DNA of 64,000 bases from Nitricoxidireducens sp046726235 (lineage in GTDB: Bacteria; Pseudomonadota; Gammaproteobacteria; Burkholderiales; Rhodocyclaceae), in contig JBKPAD010000010.1 of NCBI GenBank assembly GCA_046726235.1, positions 1 through 64,000 of the forward strand, given 5' to 3'. Below the pieces are notes generated by a model. The model had not been told where the DNA came from and ran no database searches. It saw only the letters and a program-made list of their open reading frames with translations. This document shows positions 16,837-24,290 of this stretch, piece by piece (the first letter of the stretch is position 1; each line of letters begins with the position of its first letter). A program made the position numbers and the translations under genes.

Positions 16837-18392
16837 GCATGAAGAACGTCTGCTTCGTTTCTAGCGACACGGACCGGCGGCGCCTCGAGCGCCTGCTCGA
16901 AATCCAGCGCAGCGTCAGCCAGGAGCGCGACCTCGAGCGCCTGCCCGGCCTGGTGATGCGCGAAGTCACCGAACTCCTCGGCGCCGATCGCAGCACGCTG
17001 TTCCTGATCGACGGCGACACCATGGAACTGCGCGCTTGCTTCGCCGAAGGCGTCGCCACCAACAAGGCCATCGTCGTGCCGCTGCGCATGGGCATCATCG
17101 GCACCGCGATCCTGCAGCACAGGCTGCTCAACCTGGTCGACGCCTACCAGCATCCGTACTTCAATCCCGAGGTCGACGCGCATTCCGGTTATCGCACCGA
17201 GAGCCTGCTGGCGGCGCCGGTCGTCGCTGCCGACGGCACCATGCTTGGCGGCGTCGAGCTGCTCAACAAGGGCAGCGGCCGCTTCCTGCCTGAGGACGAG
17301 GCCGCGATCGAGGCATGCGCCGCGCGCTTCGCCGCCACGGGTGCGATCGATGCCGAGATGGCGCACCGCGAGGTCGCCGCCCTGCGCGAGGCGACCGGCT
17401 GCCACCGCGGCTCGGTGTTCCGCCTCGATGCCGAGGCCGGCCGGCTGGTCGCCGTGCATGCGGACGGCGCCGGCGACACCCTGATCGAGCTCAATCTCAA
17501 GCTCGGCATCGCCGGCAGCGTCGCGCTCGCCGGGGAGCCGCTGCTGATTCGCGACGCGCAGTCCGATCCGCGTTTCGATTCGTCCTTCGATCGCCGCACC
17601 GGCTACCACACGCGCAACATCCTCTGCGTGCCGCTGCAGGACGGCAACGGCGAGGCGCTCGGCGTCATCCAGGTGATCAACTGCCTGCGCGGCGATTTCA
17701 GCGACGAAGACCTCGCGCTGCTGACGAGCGTCGCCGGCATCGTGGCGATCGCCGTCGAGAACGCCCAGGGCTTCCGCGACGCCGACCGGCAGTTCCACAG
17801 CCTGCTCGAGGCGCTGGCGGCCTCCATCGACGCGCGCGACACGCTCACGGCCGGCCACTCGAAGCGGGTGGCGCAGATTTCCGTCGGCATCGGCCGCGAG
17901 CTCGGCTACATCGAATCCGACCTCGACGTCATGAGCGTCGCCGCGCTGCTGCACGACTACGGCAAGATCGGCATCGATGACTCCGTGCTGAAGAAGGACG
18001 GCAAGCTCGAGCCGGACGAATACACGCACATGAAGATGCACGCCGCACTGACCTACAACATCCTCGACAACATCAAGTTCTCGCGCAAGTACCGCAGCGT
18101 GCCGATGATCGCCTCGTCGCACCACGAGACGCTCGACGGCACCGGCTATCCCTGGGGCCTCTCGGCGCTGCAGATTCCCTACATGGCGAAGATCCTCGCC
18201 GTCGCCGACGTCTTCGAGGCGCTGACCGCCAATCGCCACTACCGCCAGGGCATGGGCGAGGCGAAGGCGATGGCGATCATCGAGCCCGGCATCGGCCGCA
18301 AGTTCGACGGCCGCGTCGTCGACGCGCTGCGGCAATACCTCGATCGCGGCGGCCGAACTGAGCTCGGACTGCCGGCGCTGGAGACCGCATGA
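16833..18392 (+). CDS. GAF-GAF-HD-GYP protein (probable cyclic-di-GMP phosphodiesterase) embedded in the hyp operon
   Basis: A 519-residue cytoplasmic signalling protein. Two GAF domains (about 20-160 and 165-310; the second contains GYHTRNILCVPLQD) precede an HD-GYP domain (about 325-510). The catalytic HD is at residues 375-376 in HDYGKIG, and the HHETLDGTGYP motif starts at 430, so the active-site signature looks intact and hydrolysis of cyclic-di-GMP is likely. It overlaps hypD by 4 bases and hypE by 4 bases, so it is translated with hydrogenase maturation genes. The ligand of the GAF domains is unknown; a redox, nickel or H2-related signal is only an inference from position. Confidence 0.9.
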   Translation: MSMKNVCFVSSDTDRRRLERLLEIQRSVSQERDLERLPGLVMREVTELLGADRSTLFLIDGDTMELRACFAEGVATNKAIVVPLRMGIIGTAILQHRLLNLVDAYQHPYFNPEVDAHSGYRTESLLAAPVVAADGTMLGGVELLNKGSGRFLPEDEAAIEACAARFAATGAIDAEMAHREVAALREATGCHRGSVFRLDAEAGRLVAVHADGAGDTLIELNLKLGIAGSVALAGEPLLIRDAQSDPRFDSSFDRRTGYHTRNILCVPLQDGNGEALGVIQVINCLRGDFSDEDLALLTSVAGIVAIAVENAQGFRDADRQFHSLLEALAASIDARDTLTAGHSKRVAQISVGIGRELGYIESDLDVMSVAALLHDYGKIGIDDSVLKKDGKLEPDEYTHMKMHAALTYNILDNIKFSRKYRSVPMIASSHHETLDGTGYPWGLSALQIPYMAKILAVADVFEALTANRHYRQGMGEAKAMAIIEPGIGRKFDGRVVDALRQYLDRGGRTELGLPALETA

Positions 18393-19435
18393 CCCGTTCC
18401 TCGTACGTCCGCCCGCTCGACATCAAGCACGGCCGCGTCGACATGACGCACGGCTCGGGCGGCCGCGCCATGGCGCAACTGATCGAGGAGCTGTTCGCGC
18501 GCCACCTCGACAACGAATTCCTGCGCCGCGGCGACGACGGCGCCAGCCTGCCGCTGCCGGCCGGCGGCAGGCTCGTCATGGCGTGCGACGGCCACGTCGT
18601 CTCGCCGCTGTTCTTTCCCGGCGGCGACATCGGCTGCCTGTCGGTGCACGGCACCATCAACGACGTCGCCGTCATGGGCGCCAAGCCGCTCTGGCTGGCG
18701 GCGAGCTTCATCCTCGAGGAAGGCTTCCCGCTCGCCGACCTCGCTCGCATCGTCGAGTCGATGGCGAAGGCGGCGCGCGAGGCCGGCGTCGCGGTCGTCA
18801 CCGGCGACACCAAGGTCGTCGAGCAGGGCAAGGCCGACGGCGTGTTCATCACCACCACCGGCGTCGGCGTGGTGCCGGTCGGCATCGAGCTTTCCGGCAA
18901 CCGCGCGCGTCCCGGCGACGCCATCCTGCTGTCCGGCACGCTCGGCGACCATGGCATGGCGATCATGGCGCAGCGCGAGAACCTCGGCTTCTCGTCGGGC
19001 ATCGTCTCCGACACGGCGGCGCTGCACGGCCTGATCGAAGCCATGCTCGCCACCGGCGCCGACATCCGAGTGCTGCGCGACCCGACGCGCGGCGGGCTGG
19101 CGACCACGCTCAACGAGATCGCGCGCCAGTCGCAGGCCGGCATGCTGATCGAAGAGGCGGCCATGGCGGTGAATCCGCAGGTCGCGGCGGCCTGCGAGTT
19201 CCTCGGCCTCGATCCGCTCTACGTCGCCAACGAAGGCAAGCTCGTCGCGATCGTCGCCGCGTCCGACGCCGACAAGGTGCTCGCCGCGATGCAGGCGCAT
19301 CCGCTCGGCAGCCGCGCGGCGCGCATCGGCGAGGTGCTGGAAGACCCGAACCACTTTGTCCAGATGCGCACCGGCTTCGGCGGCAAGCGCATCGTCGACT
19401 GGCTGACCGGAGAGCAATTGCCGCGAATCTGCTGA
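18389..19435 (+). CDS. hypE: Hydrogenase cyanide-forming protein HypE
   Basis: Dehydrates its C-terminal thiocarboxamide with ATP to thiocyanate and hands CN to the HypC-HypD iron. The 348 residues belong to the PurM/SelD-like ATP-binding family (MTHGSGGRAM, GCLSVHGTINDVAVMGAKP, DPTRGGLATTLNE). The protein ends in PRIC, the invariant HypE tail whose Cys is modified by HypF. It starts inside the end of the HD-GYP gene. Confidence 0.96.
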   Translation: MTRSSYVRPLDIKHGRVDMTHGSGGRAMAQLIEELFARHLDNEFLRRGDDGASLPLPAGGRLVMACDGHVVSPLFFPGGDIGCLSVHGTINDVAVMGAKPLWLAASFILEEGFPLADLARIVESMAKAAREAGVAVVTGDTKVVEQGKADGVFITTTGVGVVPVGIELSGNRARPGDAILLSGTLGDHGMAIMAQRENLGFSSGIVSDTAALHGLIEAMLATGADIRVLRDPTRGGLATTLNEIARQSQAGMLIEEAAMAVNPQVAAACEFLGLDPLYVANEGKLVAIVAASDADKVLAAMQAHPLGSRAARIGEVLEDPNHFVQMRTGFGGKRIVDWLTGEQLPRIC

Positions 19436-19494
19436 ACAAAACAACCATAAACACCGTCCTAGAACCAGACGAAGAACCAACCCCCCAAGAGAAC
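19436..19494 (+). promoter_or_regulatory. A/C-rich leader, possible Rho-utilisation region
   Basis: The 59 bases between hypE and the next gene differ sharply from their surroundings: about 83% of bases on the plus strand are A or C, with very few G or T and a CCCCCC run. Such unstructured, C-rich and G-poor RNA is typical of Rho-loading sites or of open leaders that favour translation starts. All other genes here abut or overlap, so this gap marks a possible control point. No promoter hexamers were recognised. Confidence 0.3.
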
Positions 19495-20370
19495 ATGAAA
19501 GACAGTTTTGCCGAGACGCACCGCCAGGTGAGCGCCATCGTGGCCGACATGGCGCCAGCGCACGACATGGGACGTATCGACCATGCGTTCGAGCTGGTCT
19601 CGCTCGCCTACGCCGGCCAGCTCGAGGGCTACCACGAGCTGCAGACGCTCTATCACAACGACGAGCACACGCTGGAAGTCGTCCTCTGCGCCGCGCGCCT
19701 GGCGCACGGCCTGCACCTGTCCGGGCGGCCGCTCGGCGACGACGGCATCGACATGGTCGTGCTCGGCGGCCTGTTCCACGACATCGGCTACCTCAAGCGC
19801 ATCGGCGAGGAGGAGGGTACGGGCGCGCAGTTCACCGCCACCCACGTGGTCCGCGGCACCGAATTCGCGCGCCGCCACCTGGCGGACGAACCGGCGGCCT
19901 TCCTCGACGGCCTGGTGAACGTGATCCTGGTCACCGACCACCGCCTGCCGGTCAGCCGCATCGTCTTCAACGACGAGATCGAGGAGCTGGCGGGCCTGAC
20001 GACCGGCACCGCCGACCTCATCAGCCAGATGGGCAACCGGCTCTATCTGGAGCGCCTGCTGCTGCTGTTCTTCGAGTTCCGCGAGGCGGGCATGGGCGGC
20101 TTCGTCGACTTCGACGACCTGCTGGAGAAGACCGCCGCCTTCTACAAGATGACGCGCGAGCGCCTCGACGGTGAGCTGAAAGGGCTCTCGCCCTACCTGG
20201 CCCGGCACTTCGAGCAGGCCGAGGGCGCCGCGGTGAACCGCTACCAGGAATCGATCGACAAGAACCTCGCCTACCTCGAGCGCATCCTGCGCGAGGCGCA
20301 CGGCCACCGCCTCGACATGCTCAAGCGGGCCGGCCTCGTCGAGCGCGCGCTGGCGCAACTGAACGCATGA
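19495..20370 (+). CDS. HD-domain phosphohydrolase-like protein of the hydrogenase operon
   Basis: A 291-residue cytoplasmic protein with an HD-type metal site: YHNDEHTLEV, LFHDIGYLKR, a THVVRGTEFARRHL helix and TDHRL give the H...HD...H...D pattern in the first 160 residues. The C-terminal half is helical (FVDFDDLLEKTAAFYKMTRERLDG and onward) with no recognised family. It lacks the HD-GYP signature. Its substrate is unknown; nucleotides are the usual target of this fold. The ATG at 19495 is preceded only by a weak GAGAAC. Its stop overlaps the hypX start (ATGA), so it belongs to the hydrogenase operon. Confidence 0.75.
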   Translation: MKDSFAETHRQVSAIVADMAPAHDMGRIDHAFELVSLAYAGQLEGYHELQTLYHNDEHTLEVVLCAARLAHGLHLSGRPLGDDGIDMVVLGGLFHDIGYLKRIGEEEGTGAQFTATHVVRGTEFARRHLADEPAAFLDGLVNVILVTDHRLPVSRIVFNDEIEELAGLTTGTADLISQMGNRLYLERLLLLFFEFREAGMGGFVDFDDLLEKTAAFYKMTRERLDGELKGLSPYLARHFEQAEGAAVNRYQESIDKNLAYLERILREAHGHRLDMLKRAGLVERALAQLNA

Positions 20371-22064
20371 GGATCCTGTTCCTCACGCACAGCTACAACA
20401 GCCTGGCGCAGCGCCTGCACGGCGAGCTGGTGGCACGCGGCCACGACGTCTCGATCGAGTTCGACATCGCCGACAGCGTCACGGAAGAAGCCGTGGCGCT
20501 GTTCCGGCCGGACCTGATCGTCGCGCCCTACCTGCGGCGGGCGATCCCGGAATCCGTGTGGCGCCGCCACGTCTGCCTGGTCGTGCATCCGGGCGTGGTC
20601 GGCGACCGCGGCCCGTCGGCGCTCGACTGGGCGATCCAGGACGGCGAAGCCGAGTGGGGCGTCACCGTGCTCCAGGCCGAGGCCGAGATGGATGCCGGCC
20701 CGGTATGGGCGAGTGCGGGCTTCCCGATGCGCCGCGCCAAGAAGTCGAGCCTGTATCGCAACGAAGTCACCGACGCCGCCTGTCGCGCCGTGATCGAAGC
20801 GGTCGAGCGCTTCCGGAACGGCGGCGCGCCGACGCCGCTGGCGCAGGCCGGCGGGCGCGGCCGGCTGCGCCCGCTGATGAAGCAGCCCGACCGCGCCATC
20901 GACTGGATGCGCGACGACACGGCGACCGTGCTGCGCAAGATCGACGCCGCCGACGGCTTTCCCGGCGTCGCCGACACGCTGTTCGGCCAGCCCTGCCACC
21001 TCCATGACGCCTGGCCCGAGGCGACGCTGCGCGGCGCGCCCGGAGAGGTGATCGCGCGGCGCGAGACGGCGCTGCTGCGCGCGACGGTCGACGGCGCCGT
21101 CTGGATCGGACACGTCAAGCGCGCGGGCGGCATCAAGCTGCCGGCCGCGCTCGCCTTCGCCACCGAGGCGCAAGCCGTTGCCGACGCGCCACTAGACGGT
21201 TGGACGCCCGCGGGCCACGAGACCTGGCAGGACATCCGCTACGAGGAAGCCGGCGGCGTCGGCTTCCTGCACTTCGACTTCTACAACGGCGCCATGGGCA
21301 CGCGCCAGTGCGAGCGCCTGCGCGACGCCTTCGCCTTCGCCGCGGGCCGGCCGACGCGCGCCGTCGTCCTCATGGGCGGGCGTGACTTCTGGTCGAACGG
21401 CATCCACCTGAACCTGATCGAGCACGCCGCAAGCCCGGCCGACGAATCCTGGGCGAACATCAACGCCATCGACGACCTCGCCGAGGCGATCCTGCGTTGC
21501 GATTCCAAGCTCACCATCGCGGCGGTCGGCGGCAACGTCGGCGCCGGCGGCTGCTTCCTGGCGCGCGCCGCCGACCAGGTCTGGGTGCGCGACGGCGTGG
21601 TGATGAACCCGCACTATAAGAACATGGGCAACCTCTACGGCTCCGAGTTCTGGAGCTACCTGCTGCCGCCGCGCGTCGGCGCGGAAGGCGCGCAAGCGAT
21701 CATGCAGCACCGCCTGCCGATGACGGCGGGCGAGGCGGTGGAGCGCGGCTTCTACGACCTCAAGCTTGCCGGCGACCCGGCCGCCTTCCGCGTCGACGTC
21801 GCGCGCCGCGCCGCCGAACTCGCCGCGGCGCCGGACTTCGCGGTCAGGCTGGCGGAGAAGGCGGCGAAGCGGAATGCCGACGAAGCCGCGAAACCGCTCG
21901 CCGACTACCGCCGCGAGGAACTGGCGCAGATGCGGCGCAACTTCTACGGCTTCGATCCCAGCTATCATGTCGCGCGCTGGCACTTCGTGCGCAAGTCGCT
22001 CAACTCATGGACGCCGCGTCATCTCGCGCGCCATCGCGACCTCGGCTGGACGGTGCCCGCCTGA
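20367..22064 (+). CDS. hypX: HypX/HoxX, CO-ligand synthesis protein for [NiFe] hydrogenase
   Basis: HypX proteins make the active-site CO from formyl-tetrahydrofolate through formyl-CoA, mainly under aerobic conditions. The 565 residues contain an N-terminal formyltransferase-like domain (about 1-270; PDLIVAPYLRRAIPESVW, VVHPGVVGDRGPSALDWA) and a C-terminal enoyl-CoA-hydratase/crotonase-like domain (about 285-530; GGRDFWSNGIHLN, GGNVGAGGCFLARAAD). Length and order match the family. The presence of hypX argues that this hydrogenase is also assembled when O2 is present. Confidence 0.94.
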   Translation: MRILFLTHSYNSLAQRLHGELVARGHDVSIEFDIADSVTEEAVALFRPDLIVAPYLRRAIPESVWRRHVCLVVHPGVVGDRGPSALDWAIQDGEAEWGVTVLQAEAEMDAGPVWASAGFPMRRAKKSSLYRNEVTDAACRAVIEAVERFRNGGAPTPLAQAGGRGRLRPLMKQPDRAIDWMRDDTATVLRKIDAADGFPGVADTLFGQPCHLHDAWPEATLRGAPGEVIARRETALLRATVDGAVWIGHVKRAGGIKLPAALAFATEAQAVADAPLDGWTPAGHETWQDIRYEEAGGVGFLHFDFYNGAMGTRQCERLRDAFAFAAGRPTRAVVLMGGRDFWSNGIHLNLIEHAASPADESWANINAIDDLAEAILRCDSKLTIAAVGGNVGAGGCFLARAADQVWVRDGVVMNPHYKNMGNLYGSEFWSYLLPPRVGAEGAQAIMQHRLPMTAGEAVERGFYDLKLAGDPAAFRVDVARRAAELAAAPDFAVRLAEKAAKRNADEAAKPLADYRREELAQMRRNFYGFDPSYHVARWHFVRKSLNSWTPRHLARHRDLGWTVPA

Positions 22065-22073
22065 GAGGCCGCC

Positions 22074-22553
22074 ATGGAACGCATCACCATCTCGCTCGAC
22101 GAAGACCTGGCCCGCGAATTCGATCGCCTGATCGAGAAGCGCGGCTACCGCAACCGCTCCGAAGCGATGCGCGATCTCCTGCGCCATCATCTCGAAGCCG
22201 CGCGGCAGGCGAGCGACGACGCGCCGCATTGCGTCGCCAATCTCTCCTACGTCTACAACCACCACGAGCGCGAACTGGCCGAGCGTTTGACCGAGCTTCA
22301 GCACGGCCACCACGACCTGACCGTGGCGACCATGCACGCGCACCTCGACCACGATAATTGCCTCGAGAGCGTGATTCTCAAGGGACCGACTGCCGCCGTG
22401 CGCAGCTTCTCCGATGCGTTGGTTGCCGAGCGCGGCGTGCGGCACGGCAATCTGAATCTGGTTTCGGTCGAGGTCGACAAGGGCAGCCATACGCATGGCT
22501 ACGCGCCCAAGGGCCGGGCGCATTCGCACCTGCATTTGAAGCCGAAGAACTGA
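22074..22553 (+). CDS. nikR: Nickel-responsive regulator NikR
   Basis: Ribbon-helix-helix repressor that binds DNA when loaded with Ni(II). The 159 residues start with the RHH motif ERITISLDEDLAREFD. The metal-binding domain holds His77, His88, His90 and Cys96 (MHAHLDHDNC), corresponding to His76, His87, His89 and Cys95 of E. coli NikR. A His-rich tail (from about 140; SHTHGYAPKGRAHSHLHL) is longer than in E. coli and may add metal binding. It is the last gene of the hydrogenase operon, 9 bases after hypX. A candidate target is the nickel permease gene at 23349-24176. Confidence 0.93.
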   Translation: MERITISLDEDLAREFDRLIEKRGYRNRSEAMRDLLRHHLEAARQASDDAPHCVANLSYVYNHHERELAERLTELQHGHHDLTVATMHAHLDHDNCLESVILKGPTAAVRSFSDALVAERGVRHGNLNLVSVEVDKGSHTHGYAPKGRAHSHLHLKPKN

Positions 22554-22584
22554 TTAACGGCGTGGTGTGCTGACGGCGGTTGGG

Positions 22585-22655
22585 CGCGAGGACAGGGGGC
22601 CTCGCCCCTCCTCATAGGTGTTCAAATCGTCGGGTCGAGGCCCCCTATCCTCGCG
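22585..22655. repeat. Long imperfect inverted repeat downstream of nikR
   Basis: Arms at 22587-22604 and 22636-22653 are complementary at 17 of 18 bases (left arm CGAGGACAGGGGGCCTCG), extended by two more pairs outward, with a 31-base loop. There is no T-run on either side, so it is not a classical intrinsic terminator. It could be an mRNA 3-prime-end stabiliser for the hydrogenase operon or a copy of a dispersed repeat. No second copy was found in this window. Confidence 0.7.
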
Positions 22656-22742
22656 GTGCGGGCGGTGGCGGAGTGCAGGCGGAAATCGGGCTGACCACAG
22701 TCTGAATTCACGGGCGTTCCGGACCCGATCTTGCACTGAAGC

Positions 22743-23156
22743 TCAGCCGACGCTGTACCTGATCGCCCGGTGCTCGATCACGCGGTTCAGCTTCGAGCGG
22801 CCGTCGTGCTTGAAGCTCAAGAACTGCACTCCGCAACGAAACTTGCGGTGGCCCGAAGAGAGCACCGTGTAGACCATGCGTGCCTTGACCTCGATGACAC
22901 GCCGCGAATGCCCGGGATGCTCGGCGGGGGCAGAGAGCAGGATGGAGACGGGGTGCTCGCTGAAGATATTGTGCTCGGTCAGTACCGAGCATCCGCCCTC
23001 CGAAACTTCGTGGGTCGTTCCGTGGAAGGTGGGCCGACCTTCGTGGCTGTCGAAAACGATGGCAACGGGCCAGCGAAACGGATAACGCTTTTCTTGCCGG
23101 TCATCTGCGGTCTTTTTGTGAGGCAGCATGCGGTTTCTCGGCCGCCACGGCTTCAC
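22743..23156 (-). CDS. PilZ-domain protein (probable cyclic-di-GMP receptor)
   Basis: A single-domain PilZ-like protein of up to 137 residues. The RxxxR motif is seen as KRYPFRW near residue 24, and the second motif as HEVSEGG near residue 49, close to the consensus (D/N)xSxxG with the first position changed. It ends with a helical HDGRSKLNRVIEHRAIR tail. The 5-prime end is uncertain: GTG at 23156 gives 137 residues, ATG at 23129 gives 128; neither has a strong ribosome-binding site. It sits between nikR and the nickel permease, with no obvious operon partner. Confidence 0.8.
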   Translation of the reverse strand: MKPWRPRNRMLPHKKTADDRQEKRYPFRWPVAIVFDSHEGRPTFHGTTHEVSEGGCSVLTEHNIFSEHPVSILLSAPAEHPGHSRRVIEVKARMVYTVLSSGHRKFRCGVQFLSFKHDGRSKLNRVIEHRAIRYSVG

Positions 23157-23348
23157 GGGGACGGCGTTTGTAGTTGGGCCGGCATTGTAGCTTGCCCGCC
23201 CCCTCGCAAGAATTGCATGAGGTCAAGGCGAACCGCTCGAGTGTTGGCATGAGCCATCGTGCCAGCGTTCTTCACAAGCACCTTACCGGCCGTCTGGCGG
23301 AACCAGGGGCAACCAAGCTGTCAAGCCGCCCCGCGACGAAACGTCGCG

Positions 23349-24176
23349 CTACGTCGGGGAGCGATCGGCGACGGCGGTAGCCGGCGCCCGCGCGAGCCAG
23401 TTGCCGGTAAGGAAACTCGCTGCGAGTGCGGCGATGACGGCAAGTCCTATTTGGAGTTCCTTGCCTTCGTACCAGTCGGAGACATCCACGCGCAGCCAGC
23501 GGGCGAGGCCGAAGGCGGCGACTGTGAAGCTGATGGCGGCGACCATCAGGCCCATGACGCGGGAGGCGACTTGGGCGCGGCGGTCCGAGCGGCGCAGCAG
23601 GCTGGCGATCCAGAGGCCGTTGGCGCCGTCTGCCAGCAGCATGCCGAGGGTGAAGGCGAGGCCGAGCGTCAGGGCGTGGCCGACGCCGCCGTGCTGCGTG
23701 GCGGTGACGGCGAACAGCGCGGCCTGGCTCATGGTGTCGAACGAGAGGGCGAACATGGCGCCGACCGCGGCGATCGCCAGCGGGTGCGAGGTGCATTGCA
23801 GGCGGCGCAGCACGCCGGCCTTGAGGCCGATCGGCGCGACCATGGCGCCGGGCGTCGCGGCCAGCACGGCGCGCAGGTTGAGCGCGCCGATCAGCGTCAG
23901 GAAGACGATGGAGGTGAGGCTGCCGAAGTCTTCCAGCCAGACCGGCACCTGCCAGCGTGTGGAGGCGAGGCCGACGCCGAGCGCCACCAGCATGACGACG
24001 GCGCCGTGGCCGAGCGAGAACAGCGAGCCGCACCAGCGCGCGCGCTGCGGGGCGCGGCATTGATTGAAGCGGGTGAGGCCGTCGATCGTCGCCAGATGGT
24101 CGGCGTCGAGCCCGTGCTTGGCGCCGAGCACGAAGGCGAGTGAGAGGAGGGCGGTCCAGTCGGCGGCGGGCGTCAT
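23349..24176 (-). CDS. NiCoT-family nickel permease
   Basis: A 275-residue inner-membrane protein with about seven or eight hydrophobic helices. The signature HGLDADHLATIDGLTR near residue 21 contains the HX4DH motif of HoxN/NixA nickel-cobalt transporters, and SLGHGAVVMLVALGVG and FSLGF-like helices follow family style. It probably supplies nickel to the hydrogenase. A NikR-box-like dyad lies about 22 bases upstream of its start, consistent with repression when nickel is plentiful. An intrinsic terminator upstream insulates it from minus-strand read-through. Confidence 0.9.
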   Translation of the reverse strand: MTPAADWTALLSLAFVLGAKHGLDADHLATIDGLTRFNQCRAPQRARWCGSLFSLGHGAVVMLVALGVGLASTRWQVPVWLEDFGSLTSIVFLTLIGALNLRAVLAATPGAMVAPIGLKAGVLRRLQCTSHPLAIAAVGAMFALSFDTMSQAALFAVTATQHGGVGHALTLGLAFTLGMLLADGANGLWIASLLRRSDRRAQVASRVMGLMVAAISFTVAAFGLARWLRVDVSDWYEGKELQIGLAVIAALAASFLTGNWLARAPATAVADRSPT

Positions 24177-24197
24177 GCGGAAGGGATTCTTGCGGTC

Positions 24198-24224
24198 GTA
24201 TGAGGATTCAAGAATTCGTCACAC
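24198..24224. promoter_or_regulatory. Candidate NikR operator
   Basis: An imperfect dyad GTATGA-N15-TCACAC lies 22 bases upstream of the nickel permease. E. coli NikR binds GTATGA-N16-TCATAC, so the left half is identical, the right half has one change and the spacing is one base shorter. On the minus strand a weak promoter can be drawn through it (TTGTGT, 18 bases, CATACG), so binding would block polymerase. Read by eye; not scored against a matrix. Confidence 0.5.
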
Positions 24225-24240
24225 AATACCCGAGGCAGGG

Positions 24241-24274
24241 CCAAAAGAAAAGCCTCGCCGGCTGCCGCCGAGGC
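24241..24274 (-). terminator. Intrinsic terminator on the minus strand, upstream of the nickel permease
   Basis: Bases 24252-24274 form a 10-bp stem with one mismatch and a 3-base loop. On the minus strand it is followed at once by TTTTCTTTTGG (24251-24241). On the plus strand there is no T-run. It could stop read-through from the minus-strand efflux operon ending at 25550, or act as an attenuator if a permease promoter lies further upstream. Confidence 0.7.
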
Positions 24275-24290
24275 CATAATTCCGCCGGTC

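Noticed and set aside
22585..22655. Intrinsic terminator for the hydrogenase operon
   Set aside because: Strong stem but a 31-base loop and no T-run on either side.
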